Shown: one piece after another, positions 1 to 11,890 of the stretch
Position numbering within the stretch: the stretch's first letter is position 1
Layout: every line of letters starts with the position of its first letter
Assembly (NCBI GenBank): GCA_949128115.1
Contig: OX421961.1
Coordinates: 87,465,277 to 87,529,276, forward strand
Length of the DNA: 64,000 nt
Origin: Anaspis maculata
Lineage: Eukaryota; Arthropoda; Insecta; Coleoptera; Scraptiidae
Reading direction: 5' to 3'
Notes under the pieces: generated by a model
What the model was told of the DNA's origin: nothing
What the model saw: the letters and a program-made list of their open reading frames with translations, nothing else
The model's database searches: none
Translations under genes and position numbers: made by a program

Positions 1-1971
1 AATTTTAGTTCAGATCCTGTATACAGGGTGAAGAAGAAAAACAATTTAAAAAAATTGCATCTTTTGAACGGACAAAGGTAGAGTATTGCAGGGCATGTCA
101 TATGATGCGGAATTTGATGGTTGTTGAGGTACACCAAACCATTTTGATACACTATCAACCGTTTTCGAGATATTAAAAAAAAACTGAGATCTGTCAAAAA
201 AAACATTATCTTCATTATATCGCTTATTTTTGAAGATATCGGGATGAAATTTGGTATTTGCTTTATAAAAGACGTCATGAACGAATGACAGCTACAGTTA
301 TTTTCTAGGCCTACTATTTTCCTAAATAAGACGATCAACTTTTTTGGGGGGGAGCCGCCATCTTGTTTTGTGAATATCAAGCTGATGACCGAAAAAATGA
401 CTGATGGTCATTCGGCTAGTATCATGCCATTACTCTATCATGTGAAAGATCACCTTGGATAGACCATCATACCATTTTTGCTGAAGGAAACATGACGCAC
501 TGATTTTATCGGGTTCCTCAGAACTAGAGGACCTACTTCCAGACATCGGGCCAATGCAAGTAATTTAACACCGCAATTATGACCCCTGATCATTTCACAG
601 GTTGCTCACCAAGATTCATAGCCATAAGTGCAGCGGTTCGGTTTCAGCAGCTGTTTGAATTAAGAAGTGTTGCCTTTTCGTGAAAAAAACAGAAAATTAC
701 GAGGTCTCTGGGTCAATTCTTAGGTCATTGGAAATAGATCCTCCACGGAATGTTGATAAATTTATGCTGAATTATTAGAAAAAAGTGCATTCTATAGCAT
801 AGGTTCGAAGAAACGGCTGAAAATTGTTCAAAACGGTTCCTTTTGTCTTGTTAAAGCGGTCAATTATGGATCTTTTTGGCGATTTTCATGCCTTCAGCCT
901 ATTTAGATGAGGGGATGAAATTTTTCAATTTCTTATCACCCTGTGGTGTCATCTGCATAGATCGCCATCATGCCAACATTTCCCAAAGTTGAAGAAGGAA
1001 TCTGAATAGAAATTATTCTAAAATACATTGCGGAATCAAAATTTATAAGATTCTATCCATTATTAGTGTTGTCCTTCCACACAATTTGTTCGCTCTCTAC
1101 CTACTGCAAGATAGTCTTTCATGTTCTTCCTACATCACATGAGTACATCCTGTGCCAATTTTTTAAAACCTATACTGAAGAATGCACTTTTTTCTAATAA
1201 TTCAGCATAAATTTATCAGAATTCCATGGAGGATCTTTTTCCAATGACCTAAGAAATGACCCAGAGACCTCGTGATTTTCTGCTTTTTTCATAAAAAATC
1301 GACACTATTTTATTTAAATAGCTGCTTAAACCGAATCGCTGAACCTATGGCTATGAATCTTGGTAGACAACCTGAAGAATGATCAAGAGTCATAATCGCG
1401 GTGTTCAATTACTTGCAATGGCTCGATGGCTAGCAGTAGATCCTCTAGTTCTGAGGAATCCGATAAAATCCGTGCATCATCTTTCTTTCAGCAAAAATGG
1501 TATGATGGTCCATCCAAGGTGATCTTTCACATGATTGAGTAATGGCATGATACTAGTCCAATGACTATCAGTCATTTTTTCGGTCATCAGCTTGATATTC
1601 ACAAAACAAGATGGCGGCTCCCCCCCAAAAAAATTGACTGTCTTATTTAGGAAAATAGTAGGCCTAGAAAATAACTGCAGCTGTTATCCATTTATGACGT
1701 ATTTTGTGAGGCAAATACCAAATTTCATTCCGATATCTTCAAAAATAAGCGATATAATGAAGATAATGTTTTTTTTGACAGATCTCAGTTTTTTCAGAAT
1801 ATCTCGAAAACGGTAATTATTGTTTTAAAATGTTTTGGTGTACCTCAACAACCATCAAATTGCGCATCATATGACATGCCCTGCAATACTCTACCTTTGT
1901 CCGTTCAAAAGATGCAATTTTTTTAAATTGTTTTTCTTCTTCACCCTGTATACAGGATCTGAACTAAAATT
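1..1971. repeat. Long foldback element (palindrome with about 0.98-kb arms)
   Basis: Base 1 onward is matched in inverted orientation by the sequence ending at 1971. The arms stay alignable to a centre near 985; for example 738-792 pairs with 1180-1234. Both arms carry TACAGGGTG (about 22 on the left, 1943-1951 on the right), but the symmetry runs about 20 bases further out, so the true left end may lie before the window. Open frames inside are mirror-image shadows with no recognisable protein. A copy of the recurring phrase CCGTTTTCGAGATATT sits near 169. Arm divergence is low, which suggests a fairly young element. Confidence 0.85.
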
Positions 1972-2087
1972 TTGCTTTCGGCGATGGACAGAATTGTTCA
2001 GACAGGTTCTAAGGACATGTGTGCCAAAGGGCATTGCATTACTCAAAAATGCAGTGAACAGGACTTTTTCCGAACGTGCCGACTCCA

Positions 2088-2830
2088 CTACTAGTGATTA
2101 CTGATTTTTCATCAAAAAGTCCGCATTGTTCATTAAACTATAAATAACTGCTATCCTTGGTGACCCGTTTTGGAGTGAAATTTTTCCGGTTACACAGCTT
2201 CACCCACCGTGCACATTTGTCACATTCCTCGCAAGACTTTACGTGTTTTTCAATTTTCTCCAGTATGTACCAAGTTTTTACGGTTTAATGTCAAAAGAAG
2301 AAATACATATTTTTGTCATTATACCGACTATCACTGTGCCAATTCCCATGAGCACAATGTTTCACGGCCCCTTTCACTTGTTTTTCCATGATTTTTGGAA
2401 GGATAACACCGCTGATTTAGTTTTGAAAAAACTGATTTTTATACTTTGAAGAGGACAGGGCCGCTATTCTTGAATCGTGTGAGAAAAGTCCCTGGGAGTA
2501 AAATACATTCCGCAGTACACTGATGTAGCGAATGTTGCCTAAAATCGTGATTTTTAGCCAACTTTCGCTACAGAAGTGTAGTACGGATTATATAAAACTC
2601 AATAACGGCCCTGGAGGACTTGTTTACGAACGTACGACACTCGAAGCGAACTTCAAAATGGCGAATAAATAGTTGACGTTGACAGCAGACAGCAGCGAAA
2701 AGTCACGGCCGTTGCTTGTCAAACTGAAAATAGAGTTGGTGGGGGTTGCATTATGGGTTGCGTCCTCACATCCATTTATAATTTAATGAACAATGCGGAC
2801 TTTTTGATGAAAAATAAGTAATCACTAGTG
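2088..2830. mobile_element. MITE-like element with about 57-bp terminal inverted repeats
   Basis: The segment 2088-2144 is repeated inverted at 2774-2830 with only a few mismatches; both contain AAAAAGTCCGCATTGTTCAT. The inside carries no protein. It holds a second small MITE at 2456-2613. The superfamily cannot be assigned from the ends. Confidence 0.65.
2456..2613. mobile_element. Small foldback MITE (CAGGGCCGC family), copy 1
   Basis: The ends read CAGGGCCGCTATTC and AACGGCCCTG. The sequence matches the copy at 3738-3922, although the right end is shortened here. The 5-bp direct repeat GAGGA flanks it exactly (2451-2455 and 2614-2618) and is a candidate target-site duplication. It lies inside the element at 2088-2830. 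Confidence 0.75.
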
Positions 2831-2995
2831 TGTATTAACCTCTAGCCTATTACCCTGTTCGCTGCGGCGCGTATTTTTCAACTCTATGGCGATTTTCACG
2901 CCATTTTCTAGCATTTGTTCGCAAATTTTGTATTTGACGCCATTACTTCAGAAGACGAGTATGCGCGCTGATGGCGCGCTGGATAATGGAAGGTA

Positions 2996-3090
2996 CTATT
3001 GGCTGTTGTCTATACAGGCAATAACAGCGTAACAGAGCTATTATGAAATGTTATTTTCTAGAGAATCGCACCATAAATTAGGTGTTCATT
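2996..3090. repeat. Partial copy of the 43058-43183 MITE
   Basis: The stretch with ATTGGCTGTTG, AATAACAGCGTAACAGA and the downstream AATCRCACC phrase is clearly homologous to 43110-43200. The left terminal repeat of that MITE is absent here, so this is a fragment. Confidence 0.55.
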
Positions 3091-3558
3091 AATTAGGAAT
3101 TGGGGAACAGCATGTCTAACAATCGTCACTGCAGTAATATTATTGTCTGACTGCATTTTCTTCAAACCAAACCGCATGTAAACTACTTTTCCCGGTGACT
3201 CACTAAAATGTGTTGCTCCTGCGGCCAATATTTATCTTTAAATAGGCGTATACGGTCATATTCTGCTGGAAATTGCTACAACCACTGCTTTAATCGTTAT
3301 AAATAGTGCGGTATTTAGGTTAGGCCACTTATAAACAATGAAATTTATTGCGAATCCATTTGAATCAATTTAATTTTCGGACAAAATTGGAGTTGGTTTT
3401 GGACTAGGCGGATGTTTCAATTACTTTTCAATTGGACGATTAATTTTTCAATCGATGGATTTGGAAGCATCAGTACAGTTTTCAGTTGAAATAAGCACAT
3501 TAACAAATTAAACATTTCCATGACTTTTGGAAGGAACATCGTTCAGTTTCTATTTACT

Positions 3559-3704
3559 GTACAGCTGTGATATAATTTATTTGCACGGCTGCAATTATCA
3601 AATAGGCGAATTCTAGACATTTCAGGCCGCTTTTATGTCCTGATGACTTGACATCGCCGATTTGATAATTGCAGCCGTGCCAATAATTTATATCACAACT
3701 GTAC
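3559..3704. mobile_element. TA-flanked foldback MITE, 146 bp
   Basis: Arms 3559-3609 and 3654-3704 are about 50-bp inverted repeats with few mismatches. The ends are TA-CAGCTGTGATATAA and TTATATCACAACTG-TA, which fits a TA target duplication of Tc1/mariner type. There is no coding sequence. Confidence 0.8.
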
Positions 3705-3737
3705 CTGATGCTCATATACTACTTCGGTACCTGGATA

Positions 3738-3922
3738 CAGAGCCGCTATTCTTGAATCGTGTGAGGAAAGTCCCTGGGAGTTTTATATAATCCGTACTAC
3801 ACTTCTGTAGCGAAAATTGCCCAAAAATCACGATTTTAGGCAACATTCGCTACATCAGTGTACTGCAGAATGTATTTTACTCCCAGGGACTTTTCTCACA
3901 CGATTCAAGAATAGCGGCCCTG
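3738..3922. mobile_element. Small foldback MITE (CAGGGCCGC family), copy 2
   Basis: This is a near-perfect hairpin: 3738-3828 folds onto 3832-3922. The ends are CAGAGCCGCTATTC and GAATAGCGGCCCTG. GATA occurs directly on both sides (3734-3737 and 3923-3926). It is more complete than the copy at 2456-2613. Confidence 0.85.
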
Positions 3923-5406
3923 GATAATACCTCTCCACCCATAGCAAAGTAACACATTGCAATGATGGTCTTTTTCGAGCTTTCTCCTCAAAGCTTATGC
4001 ATGCATTGTCAAAGCTTTGAAACAAAACCAGCGAGTGTCACCTTGTTTTGTTTTTTAACGATTGCTCGTCAAGAAAATGCATTTTTAATCGCCTGTTACA
4101 CATCCTTTTTTCCGATGGAAGGTAATAGCTTTTGCAAGGGAAAAAGAAGGTGGTTTTCCACATATGGAAAGTGAAAATGCTAGTACGAACGCGTTTAGTT
4201 TGGGGCTAAAAATTCTAAATCTAGATCATGATGATGTTATGACTAGAGGTCTGTGGTAAGTGTAAATTTTGGTTAAACAACTGCAGTGAGTAATTTCCGT
4301 GCGTTCATATTATTTTTAGCAGTTTCACTTGAAAAGCATAAGAATCTGGCTTTCATCATTGAAATTTCCAGAAACTTTATAAAAAATGTTCTTCAACTTC
4401 CATCGTTTCAACTTCTTTTTATATATCTCATTTGTAACCTCATCCCCATGGGAAATGCCGATTATTGGACTCATAATTAATTGTGGTAAGAAAAGCGCTT
4501 GAGCAATATTGTCTTCTTTATTCCCGCCATACTTGAACAACTTGAAGAACTTTACGAGCAGTGCTGGTTGGTAATAAATAATTAGTCACCAAAATATCAA
4601 CCATATGCTCATCCCTTCGAGTGCGTAAGCCACTGAGTACGTGATCATCCACGAGGAGGATAAGCTTTCATCGGGACTTCAAGCTTGACTATCGCATCAT
4701 TTATACATTTACTCGATGGTTGATCATAAAATAATAATAATCCTTTGTTGGTGTTGAACACCGCCTAAACAAGATCGGTAACACACCCAAAAAGAAATCG
4801 CCAAGTCTTTGCTCTCGGAGGGGGGGGAGGCTAATCTGCTAGAAATTTATTTGTCAGATAATTTAAGCATGACGTTCCTTGATCCTAGAGATTTATGTCT
4901 AGCATTTTTTGTTGGGAGCCCGCTGGCTGGCGTAGTTCCTGCTTTCTGGTTGGCCAATAACGCAACGAACCTCGCAGAATTGAGAAATTGCCCCTAGGAA
5001 ATTTCAGGGAATTGAAAGCGCCAAATAATTATCCACACAAAAGCTCCATCGTTGAGCATTGTAATTATCATTATAGGACTTATTTATGCGCTCGCTTCTA
5101 ATGTGAGACAAAAACTGAGGAGGGATATTCGTGATGTTACACTGTTACAGACGTCCCTCTAATTCGTCTCGAAACTATATCTAGCTCGCAACTTTTACGA
5201 GTTTGTTTCATACAAATTTCGTTGAGATCCTGATGGTTAATGTTGAACTTATTAAACCCATCCGGACTCGGATGCAATGAAAATAAACACCATTCTATTT
5301 TTACAAAGCGTCTTGTAAACAGTTCTGTTTGATATGGTGGAATTTTCATTTGTCTGCCCTTGGCAAAAAGGCCACGTCTACGTAGTCACTCAGTTGACTT
5401 CGGTTT
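3923..5406. other. Stretch without a recognisable gene
   Basis: Only short open frames (70 residues or fewer) occur, with no motif or family resemblance. I see no RNA gene or long repeat here. Confidence 0.6.
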
Positions 5407-5486
5407 TTCTGCAGGGGTCGTGAATCCATGAAGGAAACGGACTCATTTCTGCAGGGGTCGTGAATCCATGAAAAAAGCCGACTCAT
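5407..5486. repeat. Tandem duplication, 2 x 40 bp
   Basis: The unit TTCTGCAGGGGTCGTGAATC... occurs twice in immediate succession (5407-5446 and 5447-5486) with a few differences near the end of the unit. Confidence 0.85.
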
Positions 5487-8010
5487 AAAAAAAGTTGTCC
5501 AAAACATTCTTTCGAAATAATTGTAAAATTATTTTAACTTGATTCCACCAATTTGATACAATGAAGCTTTTTCAGAATCTCTACGAAATCGCCCCATTTC
5601 TTGAATACATACAACTTTATTCTATCAGACCAAATATTCTACCAGGAGTGACTGCTCCCATATCGATAAATGCTAACTATATAAAATAAAACATCGTTTT
5701 GTATCATCATTTTTATGTAAGCTACTTAAGAATTCTGTTGTGACCTGTACTGGTATGTATGGTGAAGTGGTGCGTGGTGCATGGTGCATAAATTCGATCC
5801 ACTTTATTATGTTAGAAACAAAAACCGCACACATGTGGCTGCATGTGTAGACCAATGTACATTATCCTCACATTATCGAAAATTACAGTGACTAAACATC
5901 ATGCTTTTTCGCTTGAATTCAAATTCATAATCATTGATTACATTAGGCACCTAGGTAATGTTGGCGCCTAACTCTACCCTCGTCCCTCATGTATGCCTGC
6001 TTTTAGTGCTTTCACTAGCAAGCACAAGCTGCACAAGCAATAAGCACATGCACTTTATTAACTTATCCCATGCATTTTCACCACTGCACTGGCAGGAAGT
6101 ATGTTCGGTACATGGTTTTAGATTTAATTGTCGTGAGATTGTGAAACTTGGCTTCATTCTTGAGTATGTGGACAAACAATATATTTTGGGAATCAATCAA
6201 ATTGCAGCATGAAATCGACCGATATTATTGCCTCGAGAATTAGGTTTACAAAGGGTGTAAAAATAGACTCTTGGGCACCTATGGCGTGTTGTTAGGTCGT
6301 TGTTTAAAAGAATTCATCAATTTCCTTCCAGCTATAATCATACTGATTTGTAATTCGAGAATAATTCTAGATGTGTATTCGTCGATGAGGTATCTGTGAA
6401 TGCCCGCTGGATCAATGCAGGTTGTCAGGTTGGTCACCATATGGTCTCTAATAAAGCAGAGGCGTGTTTAGGTTCTGTTGCCCACGGTTGCCCATGCCCA
6501 TTGATTCTTCTCTTACCACAGCTGAAATTAACACTACAATATCAATTGAATATAATACCGCGATCGTAAAACTATAGCGATTATAAAACCCGAAGCAACT
6601 ATAAATCTCTCAATATTTAATTGATTTTTATTACACCACACACAGCGCTGCGGGATAATTATGCGCTTCTTCGCGTCTTGCTGCATTAATGACAAAAGCG
6701 ACACTTTGTTCTGCATTCATATTCCGTTGGGTAAACAGTGTATGTATAGCATAGGTGAAGCAAGTTGATTTGATAGGTATTAAAATAAGCTCAAAGCAAA
6801 GAACCAAGGACCCTTACAGAATGAGCCCATTTTCCTACAGGCTCTACCATTCTGTCATTCCATGGGCGCAGCCATCTTAAGTGCCGTTCTTGTTGGCTTG
6901 TTCAATTTCCTCTCAATCAAATAAATGAGCTGGAAAGTGGAAGTTTACTGCGGGGATTATCTTTGAAAAATGAAAGAAAAAAAGGATCCATTTATACGAG
7001 TACCTACATATAAAGTAACCTTTTATCGTCTCTAAAGAAATCGCACTTAGCCACAACGGTTTTCCAGGATTGTTCAGGTTATAGGTGGCTGTTTGAGCAG
7101 CCAATGCTACTATGACTTCACACAGGAGTGGCAGTAGCTGAGTAGCTGTGGCTGTGGCCATTACGTCAGACGGACAATCGGAAGTTAATAGGGCAGCAAG
7201 AACTTCCGGATTCTGTACACAAACGTGTGAGGTTTATGTGATGGGACGTGCCACAGTTACTTATAAGTGCTTCCTGGTCAACGGGAAGAAACCCAAACTG
7301 GTGCCCTTTCTCCCCATATCCAATTAATAAACGCAAAATCAACATTCAATAACTCTACTCATCCATGGGGCAAAATTTAACTTCCAAATATGTAATTAAG
7401 GCGGCTTCTCTCTCTGATTCTGATTCCAATTTATCTCTTGCAACTCGAACACTCAAGTTATTTCGATAGAACGGCTTAGCGTCATGACGGTCATTGGCTG
7501 AAAGAAATCAGATATTTAAAGCAAACGTCAAAGCTCACTAAACGATCGTTTCATAATACGTAATGTCTCGTGATGCCTCGAACCCTTGATATACATTTAT
7601 GTATGTATCTTTGTACGTATGTATAATAAATCAAAATATACAACGTGCGGCGCCCTATCACAAAACAGCATACGAACGTAATTATTATGTATTACCATTC
7701 ACAGTTTTATCACGCTGTATACCGACAATCAGAACAAATAAATAATTTGGTCGATGGTTAGTCCACACATTTTGTATATTTTTTGCGCATTTTCGTAGGA
7801 AATCCGCTATTAGCCGCGCTTTGGAGTCCGTCCGTTTGTCCGTCTGTCCGTCTTGTAGTTGAACTCCTCCTAAACTCCTCCTACTACTCCTCCTAAAGAG
7901 GTATCGAGCTTTTTGCAAATTATTGCTAATTGTCTGCGGATGGGAATAGGTACAAAAAATATTTAATTAGACCGCGCGATTGCAAGAAAAAATTGAAAAT
8001 GTTTAAGAAG
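5487..8010. other. Stretch without a recognisable gene
   Basis: No credible coding exon was recognised. A pyrimidine-rich segment at 7827-7900 has three imperfect CTCCTCCTAAA units next to GTCCGTCTGTCCGTC-type repeats. The small frames spanning it look like low-complexity artefacts. Confidence 0.55.
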
Positions 8011-8273
8011 TCGGTATTCAACGCTACGGTGTGAACTTCTACATCGAGGAATCTTGCGAACCGTTCTAGATACATGCTTACAGGCAGCAAACGAAATATG
8101 CACAAATTATTGGAGACATTTTTAGTGAATTTGATTCCTTTATTGCAATAGAAGATACAATTTTTCGAAGAAAAGGCTTCGCTCCGCGATTGGCGCGATT
8201 CCACATTTTTCGGTATTTAACGCTATACAGTGTTGACTTCTACATCGAGGAGTCTTGCGAACCGTTCTAGATG
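8011..8273. repeat. Direct repeat pair of about 63 bp, spaced 198 bp
   Basis: 8011-8073 and 8209-8273 share CTTCTACATCGAGGA, TCTTGCGAACCGTTCTAGAT and flanking text in the same orientation, with about ten differences. Small minus-strand frames run through both copies in different phases, so there is no sign that the repeat encodes a conserved peptide. Confidence 0.8.
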
Positions 8274-11150
8274 GGTTGTTGTCCGTTCTGGGTGTTGTGT
8301 TGTCCGATATCACGATATCGCATTTTTCTATGTAATTAATTCCTGAACAAATAAACAGGAAAACTCCTATGGCAAAAAAGCCGATGAGGAGAAAAACATT
8401 TATTAAAAAAAAATACATTACTCAAGTACTCCAAATGAACATACTTATACTTGGTTCCACGGGTAATATTATTACTTATAAGAGATGATTATCAGATGTA
8501 AGTAAGAAATGTATCCACATACAGTAGATAGATGGGCTTATATCTAGTTGAATAAGGTATCATTTCGCATTGTCGTAGTTCATCCAAATTCGGGTGAATT
8601 ATTACAATACCTGACTACCTATCAAGGAACCAAATCTCCATCAATCACGTGATGAGACCAGCGTTGCACATTCACATGATATTTAGGAATTACGGAACCG
8701 ATAATAGAAAACTAATTAATCCAACCTTAGTCGACGTGCAAAATTAACTGCAAATGATGATAAGATTAAGCCCAAACTACCTCTGGCATGGCAGAGCTAT
8801 TCCTTATTACTTGCTAGATACTAGATCAGAAGGAAAAGCATATCGATTTTGTTCGCACCACGTATACCATACCTTCTGCGGGTGTAAAATGTCGACCTAT
8901 TTCCGAAATGGAGGCATAAAAGTTGTTGACCCATTATTATAATGCCAAATAATATGCTAGTCAGGGATCGTTTTTGACTCGATCGAAGTTGCTGATTCTG
9001 AATTCAATGTTAAAATTGATGTTGCGTGCGCACTTGCTGTTCAAGTTGAAGTCGTCTCTAACTCAAAAGACATCGTTGATTTCAAAATTGACAATAAAAT
9101 ATGAAAATTTGGAGAGTTTTGTCGTCGAGTTATTGTGTTCAAGTTATTGAACTTAACTTATATACCTACTAATGATAAATGTATAGGGTCTCCAAAGTTT
9201 ATGCGCGGCAACTTTGCCAATCGATAGAAAATCGAAAAGTCGACTGCCCCTAGCGACTACTATACCTACTGCAAACATTATTTATTTTGAGGGTATCACG
9301 TTGTATGCTTTGGTACAAAGTTATGAACTGGAACAAGGAAGGACCACGTGGCGGAAACTGAATTAGCAACCGAGATTCAATTTTGCCAATTATTTATTCA
9401 TCTTACCCACCACAAACCAACGCAAAATATTTTCGTCATCCAGGGCACGGGCTCACCGATACTCCAAGGTTGATAAAATTCACCTACTTTGGAGTGTAGG
9501 TATAGCTGAGACGCCAGGATTAAATCCCGAAGTACCAAGACGTTATTCTCATTTATGTTTCTGATAATGTGCAGTGGAACAGAACTGTAAGATGCATCAC
9601 TCCATTCACGGCCATCACATCACGCCTTTTGTAGTATGTTCGGTAGGTATTAGGTACATACCTATTTCCTTATATATTAGGTTTTTCGTATGTATATTGT
9701 ATAAGGAGCAAAAAAATGTGTGGGATTAGCTTCTACCAGAAGGATGAAAAAATTTGTAAGTAAATGAAACAGAACCTCGCCGGGTGCAAAATTCAATAAT
9801 ATTACTAAGTATGTAGTTTTTATGATGACCAAAGTTGATGATAGACCATTATTGACTGATTTTGCGAAATAGGTCAATGAATTGTTGAGTTTTTAGGCTA
9901 GTAAGTGTAAATAAAAACGATCTAAAGCAGCGGAAACTGCATACTGTGCGCGTTTGATTGATGTGGAGCCACGCCGGAAGTTCACAAATCACCGTCGTGG
10001 ATGGTGTCGTGGGCACGTGACATTAATATGTAGGAGTGTAAGCCGAGGTGAGTCTCGAGTCTCGTACGTAGAACGCCTTTGAACAAATTGACGGTATATC
10101 TATGATGGCTCGACTGATTCGGAACAAAAATAGGTATCGATTCTCAAAGCCCAGAAATTAGGACTTTCATTTTCAGCTGCGACTTTTCTTTCTACTGATT
10201 TTCGACGTAACAAATCTCAAGATTGCGTCTGCTCCCTGCAGTTAACACAGCCTTTTATTGGTGGGCGCAGCGTTGAACAAACAGTTCGGGATAGCTGTCG
10301 GGCTATGAATCAAGCCGCAGCATGCCATCTTGATGGGATCGCTTGGTGGGTGCTTGAGGCTAACCGATTCACTGAAAAATTCGATAAAGAGAAAAGAGAC
10401 AATAAAGCGAAACTGAAACTGATTCCGGAAGGATCTCTGGTGGTGGACGTTATATGCGAACGCGACGAAGCAGTAAATTCGTTCGATACAACACAGATTA
10501 TGGCCCGATGCGCTCGGTTCGAATCACGGGTGTTTATTGCACGAAGCGATCCACAAATTAATCAGACAATTGTGGCCTAAATGGAGTGCGAAGCTTTTTT
10601 CACGGAAAACCCACAGTATAAACTTGCAGCAAAACGGTCGGCGTTGTTGCAAAATTCAACAGTGCTCAATCTGCTCATACTTTGTAGAAAGCACACGACA
10701 CACCAATAAAAGTGCATGAGGTTAAACGAGTCTATGCCTAAAGTAGTACACCGTCGATTTGAAACGTTATCAGTGTTATCACTTATCATTCATAACGCCC
10801 GTGGTGCCTTCAACGTTCTACTCATACTCGGACGGATCGCACACATAAAGAAGAGATAATAATAATTAATAATTAATAATTTCGTCTTTGTTACGGCGAA
10901 GTCTAGCCAATGGCTACTCTACTTAACCGTGGACCGACAGCTTAACGTAATCTCCGAGGCACGGTATGAGCGAGCTGATAGTTAAATTTCTGGTAGGTCA
11001 CCCATCCAGAAATCTGACCGCACCTGACGTTGCTTTGTATTTTTGTACATAGGTACACTATTTGTTTCAATTTTTCGTAAATACAAAATTTATTAGTTTC
11101 GATATACGATGCACTATAAGCAATAACTGGACTGAATTTTATTGGAATCC
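8274..11150. other. Stretch without a recognisable gene
   Basis: The longest frame is 91 codons at 10305-10580 (+), starting MNQAAACHLDGIAWW. I recognise no family in it and no splice or regulatory context, so I do not call it a gene. A short AATAATTAATAATT tract lies at about 10857-10882. Confidence 0.5.
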
Positions 11151-11156
11151 TACTTC

Positions 11157-11690
11157 TCAAGTTATTGAACTTCAAAGTTTTGGCTTTGAAAACTTGTAAC
11201 TTTTGACAGGTGACAGATGAGTCATAACTTTCACATATTTTGAATAATATCTTTTAAAGAGCTTTAAAAGAGCTGTCGAACGTCGAAATCGTTACATCCA
11301 AATCTTCTCTATCTCATCTGTCTCTGCAACAGTGACATTTATGTCTGACAGAGCACGGTGAAGATCATTTTCACCTTTATACTATATAGAGACCTCACGT
11401 GCATAACAGATTTGATCAAAATCGATCAGACGAGACGGTTTAGAAATGAATCTACGGACAAAAAGAACATAACACAAACCACTGAAAATAATATTTCCAT
11501 TCTCAAGTTGCATGCCCTATTTTTATCATTGCCGCACACACAGTCATGTTTCGTCAAGTCTCTGGTGGGTAATCTTGCTGCAAACCAAATTTGTTTGAAA
11601 TCCGTTCAGTACGTCTCGAGCTATTGAACATCAAAGTGGCTTTGACAGCTTATAGCTTTTGACAGACGACCGATATGCCATAATTTCTCA
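11157..11690. repeat. Diverged direct repeat pair (about 85 bp, 445 bp apart)
   Basis: 11157-11240 and 11600-11690 share the order CAAGTTATTGAACTTCAAAG / GAGCTATTGAACATCAAAG, then TTTGGCTTTGA / GTGGCTTTGA, CTTTTGACAG and ATAAYTTYTCA. Identity is moderate. The wording resembles the internal text of other repeats in the window, so this is probably an old repeat remnant. Confidence 0.5.
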
Positions 11691-11890
11691 ATGTTTCAAG
11701 TAGAGTCTTTGAAGAGGTCTAAGAAGAACATCATCGGTCACCAGATTTTACAAATTTGGTCTGATGGTTCAGAAATAAATGAAGGGGCAAAAAACTGAGT
11801 GATCAAATGAAATCAATTATCTTCGGAAATAATTTTCACAATTGTGGCGGCTTTGATCTACTGGTCACTGTGGCACTGAGCATTTTCGTG

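Noticed and set aside
7685..7918. 77-codon minus-strand frame over the CTCCTCC repeats
   Set aside because: The peptide start derives from low-complexity repeats, and the remainder has no known motif.
5407..8273. CRISPR-like or satellite array
   Set aside because: Only two repeat units exist in each case, the units of one pair are adjacent without spacers, and the sequence context is eukaryotic.
10305..10580. 91-codon open frame beginning MNQAAACHLDG
   Set aside because: No motif, no splice sites chosen with confidence, no upstream signals. Chance frames of this length are expected in 64 kb.
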